DNA from: Amycolatopsis sp. CA-230715
GTDB taxonomy: Bacteria > Actinomycetota > Actinomycetes > Mycobacteriales > Pseudonocardiaceae
Direction of reading: 5' to 3'
NCBI RefSeq assembly: GCF_018736145.1
Contig: NZ_CP059997.1
Location: forward strand, 7,935,501-7,999,500
Length of the DNA stretch: 64,000 bases
In this document: piece by piece, positions 41,883 through 50,042 of the stretch
How the letters are laid out: every line of letters starts with the position of its first letter
Numbering within the stretch: position 1 is the stretch's first letter
Translations under genes and position numbers: made by a program
Notes under the pieces: model-generated
Told to the model about the DNA's origin: nothing
Database searches by the model: none
The model's input: only the letters and a program-made list of their open reading frames with translations

Positions 41883-43247
41883 ATGGCCGAACAGGTCAAG
41901 TACCAGCTCAGCGAGAACGAACTGCCGGAGACCTGGTACAACCTCGCCGCCGATCTCATCGATCCGCCGCCGATGCTGCACCCCGGCACCGGCAAGCCGA
42001 TCGAGGTGGCGGACCTGCTGCCGATCATGCCGGAGGAACTGGCGAGGCAGGAGCTGAGCCGGGAGCGGGAGATCGAGATTCCCGGACCGGTGCGCCAGCT
42101 CTACGCGCAGTGGCGGCCGTCGCCGCTGTTCCGGGCCAGGCGGCTGGAGCGGGCGCTCGACACGCCGGCGCGCATCTACTACAAGTACGAGGGCGGTAGC
42201 CCCGCGGGAAGCCACAAGCCGAACACCGCGATCGCGCAGGCCTATTACAACAAGGAAGCCGGTATCACGAAGCTGGCCACCGAAACCGGTGCCGGGCAAT
42301 GGGGTTCGTCGCTCGCGCTCGCCGGTGCGCTGTTCGACCTCGACGTGCAGGTCTACATGGTGAAGGTGAGCTACCACCAGAAGCCGTACCGCAAGCTGCT
42401 GATGGAGACCTACGGCGCGCGCTGCACGCCGAGCCCCAGCGAGGAAACCGAGGCGGGCCGCGCCGTACTGGCCGCCGATCCGGACTGCCCTGGCAGCCTC
42501 GGCATCGCCACCTCCGAGGCCGTCGAAATCGCGGCGGGGGATCCGGCGACGAACTACGCGGGCGGCAGCGTGCTCAACCACGTCCTGTTGCACCAGAGCG
42601 TGATCGGGCAGGAGGCGCTCAGCCAGCTCGCGCTCGCCGACGACTACCCGGACGTGGTGATCGGGTGCGCCGGGGGCGGCAGCAACTTCGGCGGGCTGGT
42701 GTTCCCGTTCCTCGGGGCGCAGTTGCGCGGCGGCAGGCGCGTGCGGGTCATCGCGGCGGAACCGGCCGCCTGCCCGACGATGACGCGCGGCAAGCTCAGC
42801 TACGACTTCGGCGACACCGCGGGGCTCACCCCGCTGCTGAAGATGCACACGCTCGGCCACCGCTTCGTGCCGCCGTCGCTGCACGCGGGCGGCCTGCGCT
42901 ACCACGGAATGGCGCCGCTGGTGAGCGGGGCGCTGGCCGCGGACCTGATCGAGGCCGAGGCCGTCGGGCAGACCCGGTGCTTCGAGTCGGGTATCCGGTT
43001 CGCACGGGCGGAGGGCATAATCCCGGCGCCCGAATCGACGCATGCCATCGACGTCGCAATCCGAGAGGCACTGCGCTGCAAGGAAAACGGCGTCGGCGAA
43101 ACAATCCTTTTCGGACTGTCTGGGCACGGGCACTTTGACCTGAGCGCCTACGAGCGCTACCTGTCCGGGCAGATGCGGGACGACTCCGTCGACGAGGACG
43201 CGCTCGGTTCCGCACTCGCCGGGCTACCCGCCCTCGTCGACGCATGA
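41883..43247 (+). CDS. TrpB2-type tryptophan synthase beta homologue
   Basis: 454 residues, longer than ordinary TrpB and with the TrpB2 N-terminus (WYNLAADLIDPPPMLHPGTG...). The PLP Lys is in GGSPAGSHKPNTA; ETGAGQWGSS and the glycine-rich CAGGGSNFGG hold substrate and phosphate; LSGHGHFDLSAYE is the C-terminal PLP contact. TrpB2 enzymes act more independently of TrpA and are rarely found in complete actinobacterial trp operons. It should couple serine, through aminoacrylate, to the released heterocycle to make an alanine side chain. Confidence 0.9.
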   Translation: MAEQVKYQLSENELPETWYNLAADLIDPPPMLHPGTGKPIEVADLLPIMPEELARQELSREREIEIPGPVRQLYAQWRPSPLFRARRLERALDTPARIYYKYEGGSPAGSHKPNTAIAQAYYNKEAGITKLATETGAGQWGSSLALAGALFDLDVQVYMVKVSYHQKPYRKLLMETYGARCTPSPSEETEAGRAVLAADPDCPGSLGIATSEAVEIAAGDPATNYAGGSVLNHVLLHQSVIGQEALSQLALADDYPDVVIGCAGGGSNFGGLVFPFLGAQLRGGRRVRVIAAEPAACPTMTRGKLSYDFGDTAGLTPLLKMHTLGHRFVPPSLHAGGLRYHGMAPLVSGALAADLIEAEAVGQTRCFESGIRFARAEGIIPAPESTHAIDVAIREALRCKENGVGETILFGLSGHGHFDLSAYERYLSGQMRDDSVDEDALGSALAGLPALVDA

Positions 43248-43268
43248 CCGGAATCGCAAGGGGGACTC

Positions 43269-43931
43269 ATGTTGCTCAAGATCTGCGGGGCGACCCGCGT
43301 CGCGGACGTCGACCTGCTCGCCGCGGCCGGCGCGGATCTGATCGGGTTGTGGAGCGGGGTGCCGGACGGGCGCGCGCAGCTCGGCGACGCCGCGTTCGAC
43401 CGGCTGGTGCGCGCGGTCAAGAAACGGGGCCGCACACCGGTGCTGGTGACCCTGTCCCGTGACGTGCGCGCGCTGCTCGCGCGCGTCGAGGGGTCCGGGG
43501 TGAACTGGGTGCAGTTGCACGGGTACCAGACCCCGGCCGCGGTCCGCGCGCTGAAGTCGCGCGGGCTGACCGTGGTGAAGGTCCTGCACGTGCGCGACGG
43601 GCAGTGCCTGGAACGGCTGCTGATCGACGCCTACCAGCGGGCAGGCGCGGATCTGTTCCTGCTGGACTCGATGGTCGGCGGCCGGATCGGCAGCACGGCG
43701 CACCGGCTCGACCCGGAGGTGGCCGCGTCGGTGGTCGGCGCGGTCGACCGACCGGTCCTGCTGGCGGGCGGGCTGACCGCGGCCAACGCGGGGCAGTTCC
43801 GCGCGACCATGCGCGATCACCGGTTCGCCGGAGTCGATGTGGACTCCGGGGCGCGGGACGCGCGAGGACGGTTCGACGCGGACGCGGTGCGAGCCATCCG
43901 TCGAGAGTGGACGGCGGCGGTGTCGGCGTGA
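43269..43931 (+). CDS. TrpF-like phosphoribosyl-amine isomerase
   Basis: 220-residue TIM barrel. MLLKICGATRVADV carries the catalytic Cys (Cys6) and GADLFLLDSMVGGRIGST the general-acid Asp and phosphate-site glycines; GVDVDSGA and AGGLTAANAG are the C-terminal phosphate loops (canonical PRAI: VDVSSGVE and AGGL). Catalytic residues for the Amadori rearrangement are intact, so it should isomerise the N-phosphoribosyl intermediate made by the TrpD-like enzyme. Overlaps the TrpC-like gene (GTGA). Confidence 0.88.
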   Translation: MLLKICGATRVADVDLLAAAGADLIGLWSGVPDGRAQLGDAAFDRLVRAVKKRGRTPVLVTLSRDVRALLARVEGSGVNWVQLHGYQTPAAVRALKSRGLTVVKVLHVRDGQCLERLLIDAYQRAGADLFLLDSMVGGRIGSTAHRLDPEVAASVVGAVDRPVLLAGGLTAANAGQFRATMRDHRFAGVDVDSGARDARGRFDADAVRAIRREWTAAVSA

Positions 43932-44623
43932 GCGGTTTCGTCGAAGCCTTGGCCGCCGCGCCGGTGCCGGTGATCGCGGAGGTCAAGGCCCGTGATTCCG
44001 GGGGACGCGACCTGCTCGGCGGCCGCGGTCCCGCCGAGGTGGCGGACGCGTACCGCGAAGCGGGCGCGCCGTGCCTGTCGGTGGTGACCGGATCCTGGTT
44101 CGGCGGCACCGTCGAGATGCTGCGAGCGGTGCGGGAAGTGAGCGGGGTTCCCTTGCTGCAGAAGGATTTCCTCACCAGGGAACGGCATCTGCGGCGGGCC
44201 GCCGAGCTGGGGGTGTCCGCCGTGCTGCTGACCGCGCAGCTGCTGCCCGTGAGCGTCCTGCGCTCGCTGACCGAACGCGCGCTTCTGCTCGGGCTCACCC
44301 CGTTCGTCGAAGTGGTTTCGGAGGAGGAGATCGCCGACGTGGCCCATCCCGCCGAGTGCGTGATCGCGGTGAACAACAAGGACATCCGGACCGGTGAACG
44401 CGGTGACGGGGACCTCGCGCGCAGCCTCCGGTTGTCGGAGGCAGTGCTGGCCACCGGGACCCGGTGCGCGGTGAGCGCGAGCGGTGTCGGCACCCCGGCG
44501 GACGCGGCCGCGCTTCTCTCGGCGGGGTACTCCGGGCTGCTCGTCGGCACCGCGCTGCTCGACGCGGTGCGCCCGGCGAGCTGGTTCGCCGAGGTGGCGG
44601 GGATGACAGGAGCGGTGCGATGA
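43928..44623 (+). CDS. TrpC-like indole-glycerol-phosphate synthase, altered active site
   Basis: 231 residues, shorter than normal IGPS because only ~15 residues precede IAEVK (usually about 45). The catalytic set partly remains: Glu18/Lys20 in EVK, Lys79 in QKDF, Glu127 in FVEV and Asn148-Asn149 in VNNKDIR. The SPSKG loop after EVK, normally invariant, is RDSGGRD (22-28), and SESG is SASG. These lie near the carboxylate/aryl end of the substrate, so a different ring, perhaps without loss of CO2, may be closed (inference). Overlaps neighbours by 4 nt on both sides. Confidence 0.84.
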   Translation: MSGFVEALAAAPVPVIAEVKARDSGGRDLLGGRGPAEVADAYREAGAPCLSVVTGSWFGGTVEMLRAVREVSGVPLLQKDFLTRERHLRRAAELGVSAVLLTAQLLPVSVLRSLTERALLLGLTPFVEVVSEEEIADVAHPAECVIAVNNKDIRTGERGDGDLARSLRLSEAVLATGTRCAVSASGVGTPADAAALLSAGYSGLLVGTALLDAVRPASWFAEVAGMTGAVR

Positions 44624-46026
44624 GCAGGCCAGGGCTGTCGCTGCGCGCCGCGGCGGACTGGATTCGCGCGCATCGGCCGGACGACTGGGTGAGCAGGCCG
44701 GGCGCGTTCTCGCGGCAGGACATCGCGGCGGACTTCGCCGCGAACTTCGGCGGGATCCCGGCGAATTCCGCCGCCCGTGCGGAAAAGGCCGTCGAGTACC
44801 TGGTCGAGGACTCGTCGATCCCGGCGCTGCTCGGGTTGTACGGGTGCCGCGATCGCGTGCGGCGCTGGTTGCCCGGTCTGCCTTCGACGGCCAGCAGGGC
44901 GGCCGTGGACCGCGTGCTCGCGGAGGTGCGCCCGCCGGAAACGGTCGAGGATCCACCCGCGCAGGCGGTGCTCCGTCGACACGTCGACCTGACCGAACTG
45001 CCGGTGTTGCGCTCGACTCCTCGCGACGCGGGTCCGTACCTGACCATGGGGATGATCTACGCGGCTGATCCGGTCACCGGCGAGGTCGCCCTGTCGGTGC
45101 ACCGGATGCTGGTGGTCGGGCCGGACCGGCTCGCGGTCTGGATGGTGCCGAGCAGGCGGTTGCGCGCGATGCACGAAGCCGCCGTCCGGCGCACGGGGCG
45201 GCTGGCCGTGTCGGTCAACATCGGGGTGCCGCCCGCGGCCATGATCGCCTCCGCGCTCAGCTCGAAAGTGCTGGCGGGTAAGGAAAAGCTCGCGATCGCC
45301 GGTGCGCTGGCCGGGGCCCCGGTCACCGTCGCGCCCGCGGTCAGCCAGGAGACCTCGGTGCTGGCCGAGTCGGAGATCGTGCTGGAGGGCTATCTCGACG
45401 ACACGGTCACCGACGAGACGCTCAACGGCGCGCCGGACGTGTCGCTGCCGGAATTCCTCGGCTACGACGGGGAAGCACGCAACGATCTTCCCGTGCTCAC
45501 GGTGACCGCGGTGACCAGTCGCGAGTCGCCGGTGTACCAGGCGGTGATCGGGCCGGGCCGGGAGCAGTCGGTCATTCTCGGCACCGCGGGCGCGTTGTCG
45601 GTCGCGCTGTCGCATGACGGCGACGACTGGAACCTGATCCACGACCTGCACTATTCCCCGGCAGGGGGCGGGATGCTGCTGCTGGTCGTGGCCGTGCGGA
45701 AACCGTCGCGGGAGGCGGACGGCAGGCTCAAGCACATCGCCCGCCGCATCTTCGACGACCACCCGTTCGTCAAGCTCATCGTGTTCACCGATGAGGATGT
45801 CGACATCACGTCGGGGGAGGACGTGCTGTGGGCGATCACCACACGGGCGAATCTCGACGCGGATTCCACCACGTTCGGCGGATTCCGCGCTTTGACCATG
45901 GACCCGTCGCAGGGGGACGGCTGGACCACGGCACGAGGCTCCGCCTCGCCACCGGGCCGCACCTACATCGACGCGACCGTCCCGTACGTGCTGCGCTCCA
46001 TCGTGACGCGCAGCTTCGCTGGATGA
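44620..46026 (+). CDS. UbiD-family prFMN-dependent decarboxylase
   Basis: 468 residues of the UbiD/Fdc fold: LPVLRSTPRDAGPYLTMGM near 130, then VSVNIGVPPAAMIASAL, the Glu-rich SEIVLEGYLDD and DEDVDITSGEDVLWAI near the C-terminus. These enzymes reversibly (de)carboxylate aromatic or heteroaromatic acids with prenylated FMN. Pyrrole-2-carboxylate decarboxylases belong to this family, which suits a pyrrole-derived acid in this pathway (inference). The maker of its cofactor, UbiX, is the next gene. Confidence 0.9.
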   Translation: MSRPGLSLRAAADWIRAHRPDDWVSRPGAFSRQDIAADFAANFGGIPANSAARAEKAVEYLVEDSSIPALLGLYGCRDRVRRWLPGLPSTASRAAVDRVLAEVRPPETVEDPPAQAVLRRHVDLTELPVLRSTPRDAGPYLTMGMIYAADPVTGEVALSVHRMLVVGPDRLAVWMVPSRRLRAMHEAAVRRTGRLAVSVNIGVPPAAMIASALSSKVLAGKEKLAIAGALAGAPVTVAPAVSQETSVLAESEIVLEGYLDDTVTDETLNGAPDVSLPEFLGYDGEARNDLPVLTVTAVTSRESPVYQAVIGPGREQSVILGTAGALSVALSHDGDDWNLIHDLHYSPAGGGMLLLVVAVRKPSREADGRLKHIARRIFDDHPFVKLIVFTDEDVDITSGEDVLWAITTRANLDADSTTFGGFRALTMDPSQGDGWTTARGSASPPGRTYIDATVPYVLRSIVTRSFAG

Positions 46027-46041
46027 GGACAGGAGTCGATC

Positions 46042-46635
46042 ATGAAGCTGATCGTGGGGATCACCGGGGCCAGTGGCGCGGTTCTCGGCGTGCGCGTGCT
46101 GGAGGCACTGCGCGAACTGGGCGTGGAGACGCATCTCGTGCTCAGCAAGTGGGGAAGGGCCACGGTGGAGTTCGAGACGGACTGCACCGTCGCGCAGGTG
46201 CGCGCGATGGCGGACTACAGCTACGCGCCGGGGGACCAGTGCGCCGCGATCGCCAGCGGTTCGTTCCGGACCGACGGCATGGTCATTGTGCCGTGCAGCA
46301 TGAAAACCCTTGCCGCGGTGCGGATGGGGTACGGCGACGATCTGATCACGAGGGCCGCCGATGTCGCGTTGAAGGAGCGGCGCCGTCTTGTGGTGGTGCC
46401 CCGTGAACTGCCGTTCTCGGAAATCCATCTGGAGAACATGCTCGCGCTGACCAGGATGGGCGCGGTGATCGCCCCGCCGGTGCCGGTGTTCTACACCAGA
46501 CCGGCCACCGTCGACGACGTGGTCACGCAGCTCACCGCGCGTGTGCTCGACCAGTTCGGGCTCGATCTGCCGCAGGCGCAGCGGTGGACCGGTTTGCCGG
46601 ATCAGCGCCTGCGCCCGGTCGCGAGCGCGCGATGA
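46042..46635 (+). CDS. ubiX: Flavin prenyltransferase, UbiX family
   Basis: 197 residues. N-terminal GITGASGAVLGVRVLEAL binds FMN; IASGSFRTDGMVIVPCSMKTLAAVRMGYGDDLITRAADV and LKERRRLVVVPRELPFSEIHLENM are characteristic (Ser, Glu and Arg of the prenyl site). It makes prenylated FMN from FMN and dimethylallyl phosphate for the preceding UbiD. Its stop overlaps the flavin reductase ATG. Confidence 0.93.
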   Translation: MKLIVGITGASGAVLGVRVLEALRELGVETHLVLSKWGRATVEFETDCTVAQVRAMADYSYAPGDQCAAIASGSFRTDGMVIVPCSMKTLAAVRMGYGDDLITRAADVALKERRRLVVVPRELPFSEIHLENMLALTRMGAVIAPPVPVFYTRPATVDDVVTQLTARVLDQFGLDLPQAQRWTGLPDQRLRPVASAR

Positions 46636-47120
46636 CCGCTGCACCGGTGGCCCCGGACGCGCTGCGCGCGACGCTGGGCGGTTTGCCGACCGGCGTCACG
46701 GTGATCACCACGAGGACCGAACACGGCCAGGATGCGCGCACCGCCAACAGTTTCACGTCGGTGTCGCTCGAACCCGCATTGGTTTCCGTGTGCTTCCACC
46801 GGGACTCGCCGTTCACCGCCGCGTTGCGCGCCACCGGCCTGTGGGCGGTGTCGGTGCTCGCCGCCGACCAGCGAGCGCTGTCCGCCCGCTTCGCCAACCG
46901 CGCGACCGTACGCGAACTGGACGGCGTCGCGCACACGATCGGCTCTCGCACCGGCGCCGCCCTGCTCACCGGCGCGGTGGCGAACCTGGAATGCCGATCG
47001 GTCACCGCGCGCCCGGCGGGCGACCACGTGCTGTTCCTCGCGGAGGTGCTTTCCTTGCGCGCCAGGGGCAACACGCCCGCGCTCGTCTTCTACCGCGGCG
47101 GCTACCACGCGATCGACTAG
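46632..47120 (+). CDS. NAD(P)H:flavin oxidoreductase (flavin reductase-like domain)
   Basis: 162 residues of the flavin-reductase-like FMN-binding split-barrel: LRATLGGLPTGVTVITTR, TANSFTSVSLEPALVSVCFHRDSP, and a C-terminal FYRGGYHAID. It should supply FMNH2 to a two-component monooxygenase (the luciferase-like protein at 21572 is the candidate) or reduced FMN for UbiX. Last gene of the 13-gene run. Its TAG abuts the end of the DUF222 pseudogene directly. Confidence 0.87.
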   Translation: MTAAPVAPDALRATLGGLPTGVTVITTRTEHGQDARTANSFTSVSLEPALVSVCFHRDSPFTAALRATGLWAVSVLAADQRALSARFANRATVRELDGVAHTIGSRTGAALLTGAVANLECRSVTARPAGDHVLFLAEVLSLRARGNTPALVFYRGGYHAID

Positions 47121-48221
47121 CTAGGTCCGTTCGGTGTAGCTGCGCCCGTCGGGCGTGGTGACGGTCAGTTTTCCGGTCGGGTCGGTGGTGAAGGTCCAGC
47201 CGGGTTCTTCGCGGAGTTTGTGATGGACCCTGCACAACGGCCGGAGGTTCGTTTTGTTGGTTCCGCCGCCGTCTTTCCACGCCTGCGCGTGGTCGAGGTC
47301 GGTGTACTGGGCGGGTCGGTTGCAGCCGGGCATGCTGCAGGTGCGGCGGCAGGCGACCTGGATGTACTTGCGCATGCGCTTGGCGGGCCGGTAGTTTTTC
47401 CGACCGACGTCGAGCGGTAGCTGTGTCATGGGTTCGTCGATGATGCGGTTCCAGACGGAGTTGGCGTCGAAGGCGATTTCGCGGGCCATCTCCGGTGAGA
47501 TGTCGCCGCATCCGGTGAGTTCCGCGGGATTGTCTCGCAGCCCCATCAGGGTGGGCAGGTCGATGTGCAGGAAAGATTTGCGCTTTCGGCTTGCCGCCGC
47601 AACTCCCGCTCAAGCACCGTTCGACCAGCGCATCGAGCCTGAGTTGGTCCATGGTGCGCTTGTCGCCCTGCCGCTTTTTCTCCAGTGCGTCTTGGTCGCA
47701 GGCCGCGTAGAGCGCCTGAGCACGGTCGGACGGCAGTTCGGCGAACAGTGTCGATGACCCGTGATCCCCGTGGCGGATTTCGAGCCTGCGCGCCGCCGCC
47801 TTGGCCTTACGTCGCTGTTCGTACCCTTCGGGGTCGATGCGCATCAACAGCGAGTTGACCATCCGCCGCAGCGCGGGCGCGTTCCGGTTCTCGAACTTCT
47901 CAACCAGTCGAGCGTCCACTTCGGACGCTACCTCCCGAGAGACACACGCCGTGGCTTCGAACACCCGCGAGGCCGAGTACTCGTCGATGAGCCCCTCTCC
48001 AGTGCTTCCAGGGTGCGTGGCAGGTACGAGGTCAACGCGTCAGCGAGCGCCGTCTTCCGCTCCGCCGAGTTCTGGGTCAAGGCACACAGCAGCGCCACCT
48101 GTCCCACGGTCGATCTTCGCGACGACTCCTGCTCTATATCGGCGATATCCCGCAACAACATCGCCTGCTGATACCGAATAATCGCCAAACGTCGCTGAAC
48201 AGAATCAGATTTGGTGTTCAT
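47121..48221 (-). pseudogene. DUF222/HNH gene, frameshifted second copy
   Basis: Same protein as at 15914-17023 but broken by two single-base changes. Read from ATG 48221, the frame matches copy A up to TLEALERG, then a 1-nt loss near 47995 shifts it. The middle part (VFEATACVSREV to KPKAQIF) is in the next frame until a 1-nt gain near 47574. The HNH end (CSMPGC, YTDLDHAQAW, LCRVHHKL) is back in the first frame. A stop at 47928 ends the starting frame. The catalytic HNH residues are still readable, so inactivation is probably recent. Confidence 0.88.
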
Positions 48222-48340
48222 AAAACAATTCTACCGCCCCGCAAAGAATCGAGCGTCACCCGATCGTGTACACAAAAGATGACTACCTGCCACAACGCGC
48301 CCACGACGGCGCAGAAGATGAAAAACAATCGGGACCGAAA
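47121..48340 (-). repeat. Direct repeat copy B (~1.2 kb, DUF222-HNH unit)
   Basis: Partner of the repeat at 15918-17145, same orientation, high similarity over the coding part and about 120 nt beyond the start. It directly follows the last biosynthetic gene. Each copy ends exactly at the 3' end of a convergent plus-strand gene (MarR for A, flavin reductase for B). Confidence 0.85.
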
Positions 48341-48577
48341 GTGCGTCGGGGACGCTACCTCAAGGCGACCAAAGGTTTTCGTTCCGTGGGGAACTGTCGC
48401 TGGTGACCAACGACGCGACCCGCACCGTGGAGCGACAGTTTCACACGGCGCGCCGCAGGCGTGCCTGTGACTCTCACCGTGCCCCGCATACACGTCAAGG
48501 CCGAAGACTGTAGATGGTGGCCTTACTGACGCCCGCGGCTATCCTCGATCGCTGAACGTCGTCACGCGAAGGAGCAC
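48222..48577. other. Intergenic region after the repeat
   Basis: About 356 nt. The first ~120 nt belong to the repeat. The rest (48341-48577) shows no gene, hairpin or recognisable promoter, apart from the GAAGGAG ribosome site at its end for the Smr gene. Confidence 0.5.
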
Positions 48578-48835
48578 GTGTTGCCGGAGAAGCTCACGGT
48601 GGATCTACACCCGGTGTTCCGCAACGATCGGGATATCGACAAAGCGGTGCGCAACGCGATCTTCCGTGCGGCGGGCGAGAAGGTGCCGCTGGTCGAGATC
48701 ATCCCGGGCAAGGGCTCGGGAAAGCTCAAGAACCGCGTGCTCGCGATACTGAAGCAGCCGCACCTGAAGAAGCTGTACCGGCGGGTGGAAGTGGCGCCGG
48801 GCAACGACGGCATGGTGCTGGTCCACCTGCGGTAG
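48578..48835 (+). CDS. Small Smr-domain protein
   Basis: 85 residues from GTG 48578 (GAAGGAG 3 nt before). It has the Smr fold: LTVDLHPVF at the start, LVEIIPGKGSGKLKNRVLAIL in place of the IHGKGTG motif, and a final GNDGMVLVHL. Small Smr proteins in actinobacteria are stand-alone putative nucleic-acid-binding proteins or nucleases; function unknown. It is convergent with the next gene. Confidence 0.82.
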   Translation: MLPEKLTVDLHPVFRNDRDIDKAVRNAIFRAAGEKVPLVEIIPGKGSGKLKNRVLAILKQPHLKKLYRRVEVAPGNDGMVLVHLR

Positions 48836-48851
48836 CCGTCCGCGAACGCCC

Positions 48852-50042
48852 TCAAGCCTCGAACTCGATCTGCACGGACGAAGCGCCACGCAACGCAGCG
48901 AGCCGCTCCGCCTCCTCGTGCACCTGTTTCCGGACGCGGGTGCTTAGCGTCCGGAACGCGGTGATCGTCAAGGTCAGCTTCCGGCCGCTCTTGCGGGGCC
49001 GCCAAATACCGGCGATCGCGCCGTCGGCCAGTACCGTGCCGGGTTCGCCGAGCGTCTTCCACACCTCGCGGTGGTGCCGCTTGTCGACGATGGTGTCCCG
49101 GTCGCGCATCTGCGTGTACGGATCGCGAGGTGGGAGTAGCCGCACGCCGTGTGTTTCGGGCGGTGACTTCAGGGCGTCGAGGTCCTCGGCGAGAAGCCAT
49201 GCCCGGTTTCCGCCGAAGTCGACCGGGATGAGGTCGAGCGCGGACCACCACGGGTCGGCGTCGCCGGAACGAACCCCGAGCCACGCGGCGAAATCCGCTC
49301 GCGTGGACGGGCCGTAGCAGTGCAGGTAGCGGCGCAGCAGTTCGGCGCGGGCGCGAGCGGGGTCGGTCTCCGGCAGGGGAGCGCCGAGCCATTCTTCGAC
49401 CAGGACGAACGGCGCCTTGTTCCCGCTGCGCGGAGCGAAGCAGACGATGCCGCGCAGTGTCAGGATCCGGATGCAGAAGTGCACGACGGCTTCGCCGATC
49501 GGCTGGTTCTCGGCGTGCGGCCCGGCTGACCGCCAAACTTCGCGCTGGGCGGGCGAAAGCGCGCCCGCGATGCGAGCGGCGAGTTCCGCGCCGAGTTCGT
49601 TGATCGCGAGCTGTCGTCCCGCGAGCACGGCGCCGATCCCCGCTGCCGCATGGTCGACCGCTTCGTCGAGCCCCATGCCGAGTTCTTTCAACGAATGTTC
49701 GACGCCGACGATCAGGTGCAGGCGCGCCTTCTCGCTGGCGGGAAGGACGCCGGTGGTGAAGATCGGCGCGTCGGCAGTCGGGAAGAAGAACGGCGAGCCG
49801 CGCATGCACCACGTCTGCAGAAGGCTCTTCTCCTCGCCGACGAGCGTGTCGATCCGCTCTTGCGTCACGTCCTCGGCGCGCGCGTGCAGCGCGGCCGCCG
49901 CGGACCCCGGCGGACTGTTCTGGATCGCGCACGCACCCGCCACCTCGTGCAGCTCGGCGGCCGGTTTCCGGTTCGCGAGGTGGTGCGCCGCCAAGCGGAA
50001 ACCGAGGACGTCACCGGTACGCACCTTGACCGCAGCTGTCAT
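48852..50042 (-). CDS. Winged helix DNA-binding domain protein (HTH_42/YcaQ-like)
   Basis: 396 residues from ATG 50042. The protein shows the AlkX/YcaQ-like layout: FRLAAHHLANR at the start, RGSPFFFPTADAPIF, GPSTRADFAAWLGV near the middle and LLPPRDPYTQMRDRD near 310, then GIWRPRKSGRKLTLTITAF. The family includes DNA glycosylases for crosslinks and oxidised bases; in antibiotic producers some protect against DNA-alkylating products. Activity here is not proven. Its start overlaps the end of the MFS gene upstream. Confidence 0.82.
   Translation of the reverse strand: MTAAVKVRTGDVLGFRLAAHHLANRKPAAELHEVAGACAIQNSPPGSAAAALHARAEDVTQERIDTLVGEEKSLLQTWCMRGSPFFFPTADAPIFTTGVLPASEKARLHLIVGVEHSLKELGMGLDEAVDHAAAGIGAVLAGRQLAINELGAELAARIAGALSPAQREVWRSAGPHAENQPIGEAVVHFCIRILTLRGIVCFAPRSGNKAPFVLVEEWLGAPLPETDPARARAELLRRYLHCYGPSTRADFAAWLGVRSGDADPWWSALDLIPVDFGGNRAWLLAEDLDALKSPPETHGVRLLPPRDPYTQMRDRDTIVDKRHHREVWKTLGEPGTVLADGAIAGIWRPRKSGRKLTLTITAFRTLSTRVRKQVHEEAERLAALRGASSVQIEFEA

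Noticed and set aside
37738..44623. Housekeeping tryptophan operon
   Set aside because: No trpE/trpG, TrpB2 instead of TrpB1, altered TrpD and TrpC active sites, and mixing with carrier-protein, UbiD and cupin genes argue for secondary metabolism. A separate trp operon elsewhere should exist but cannot be seen here.
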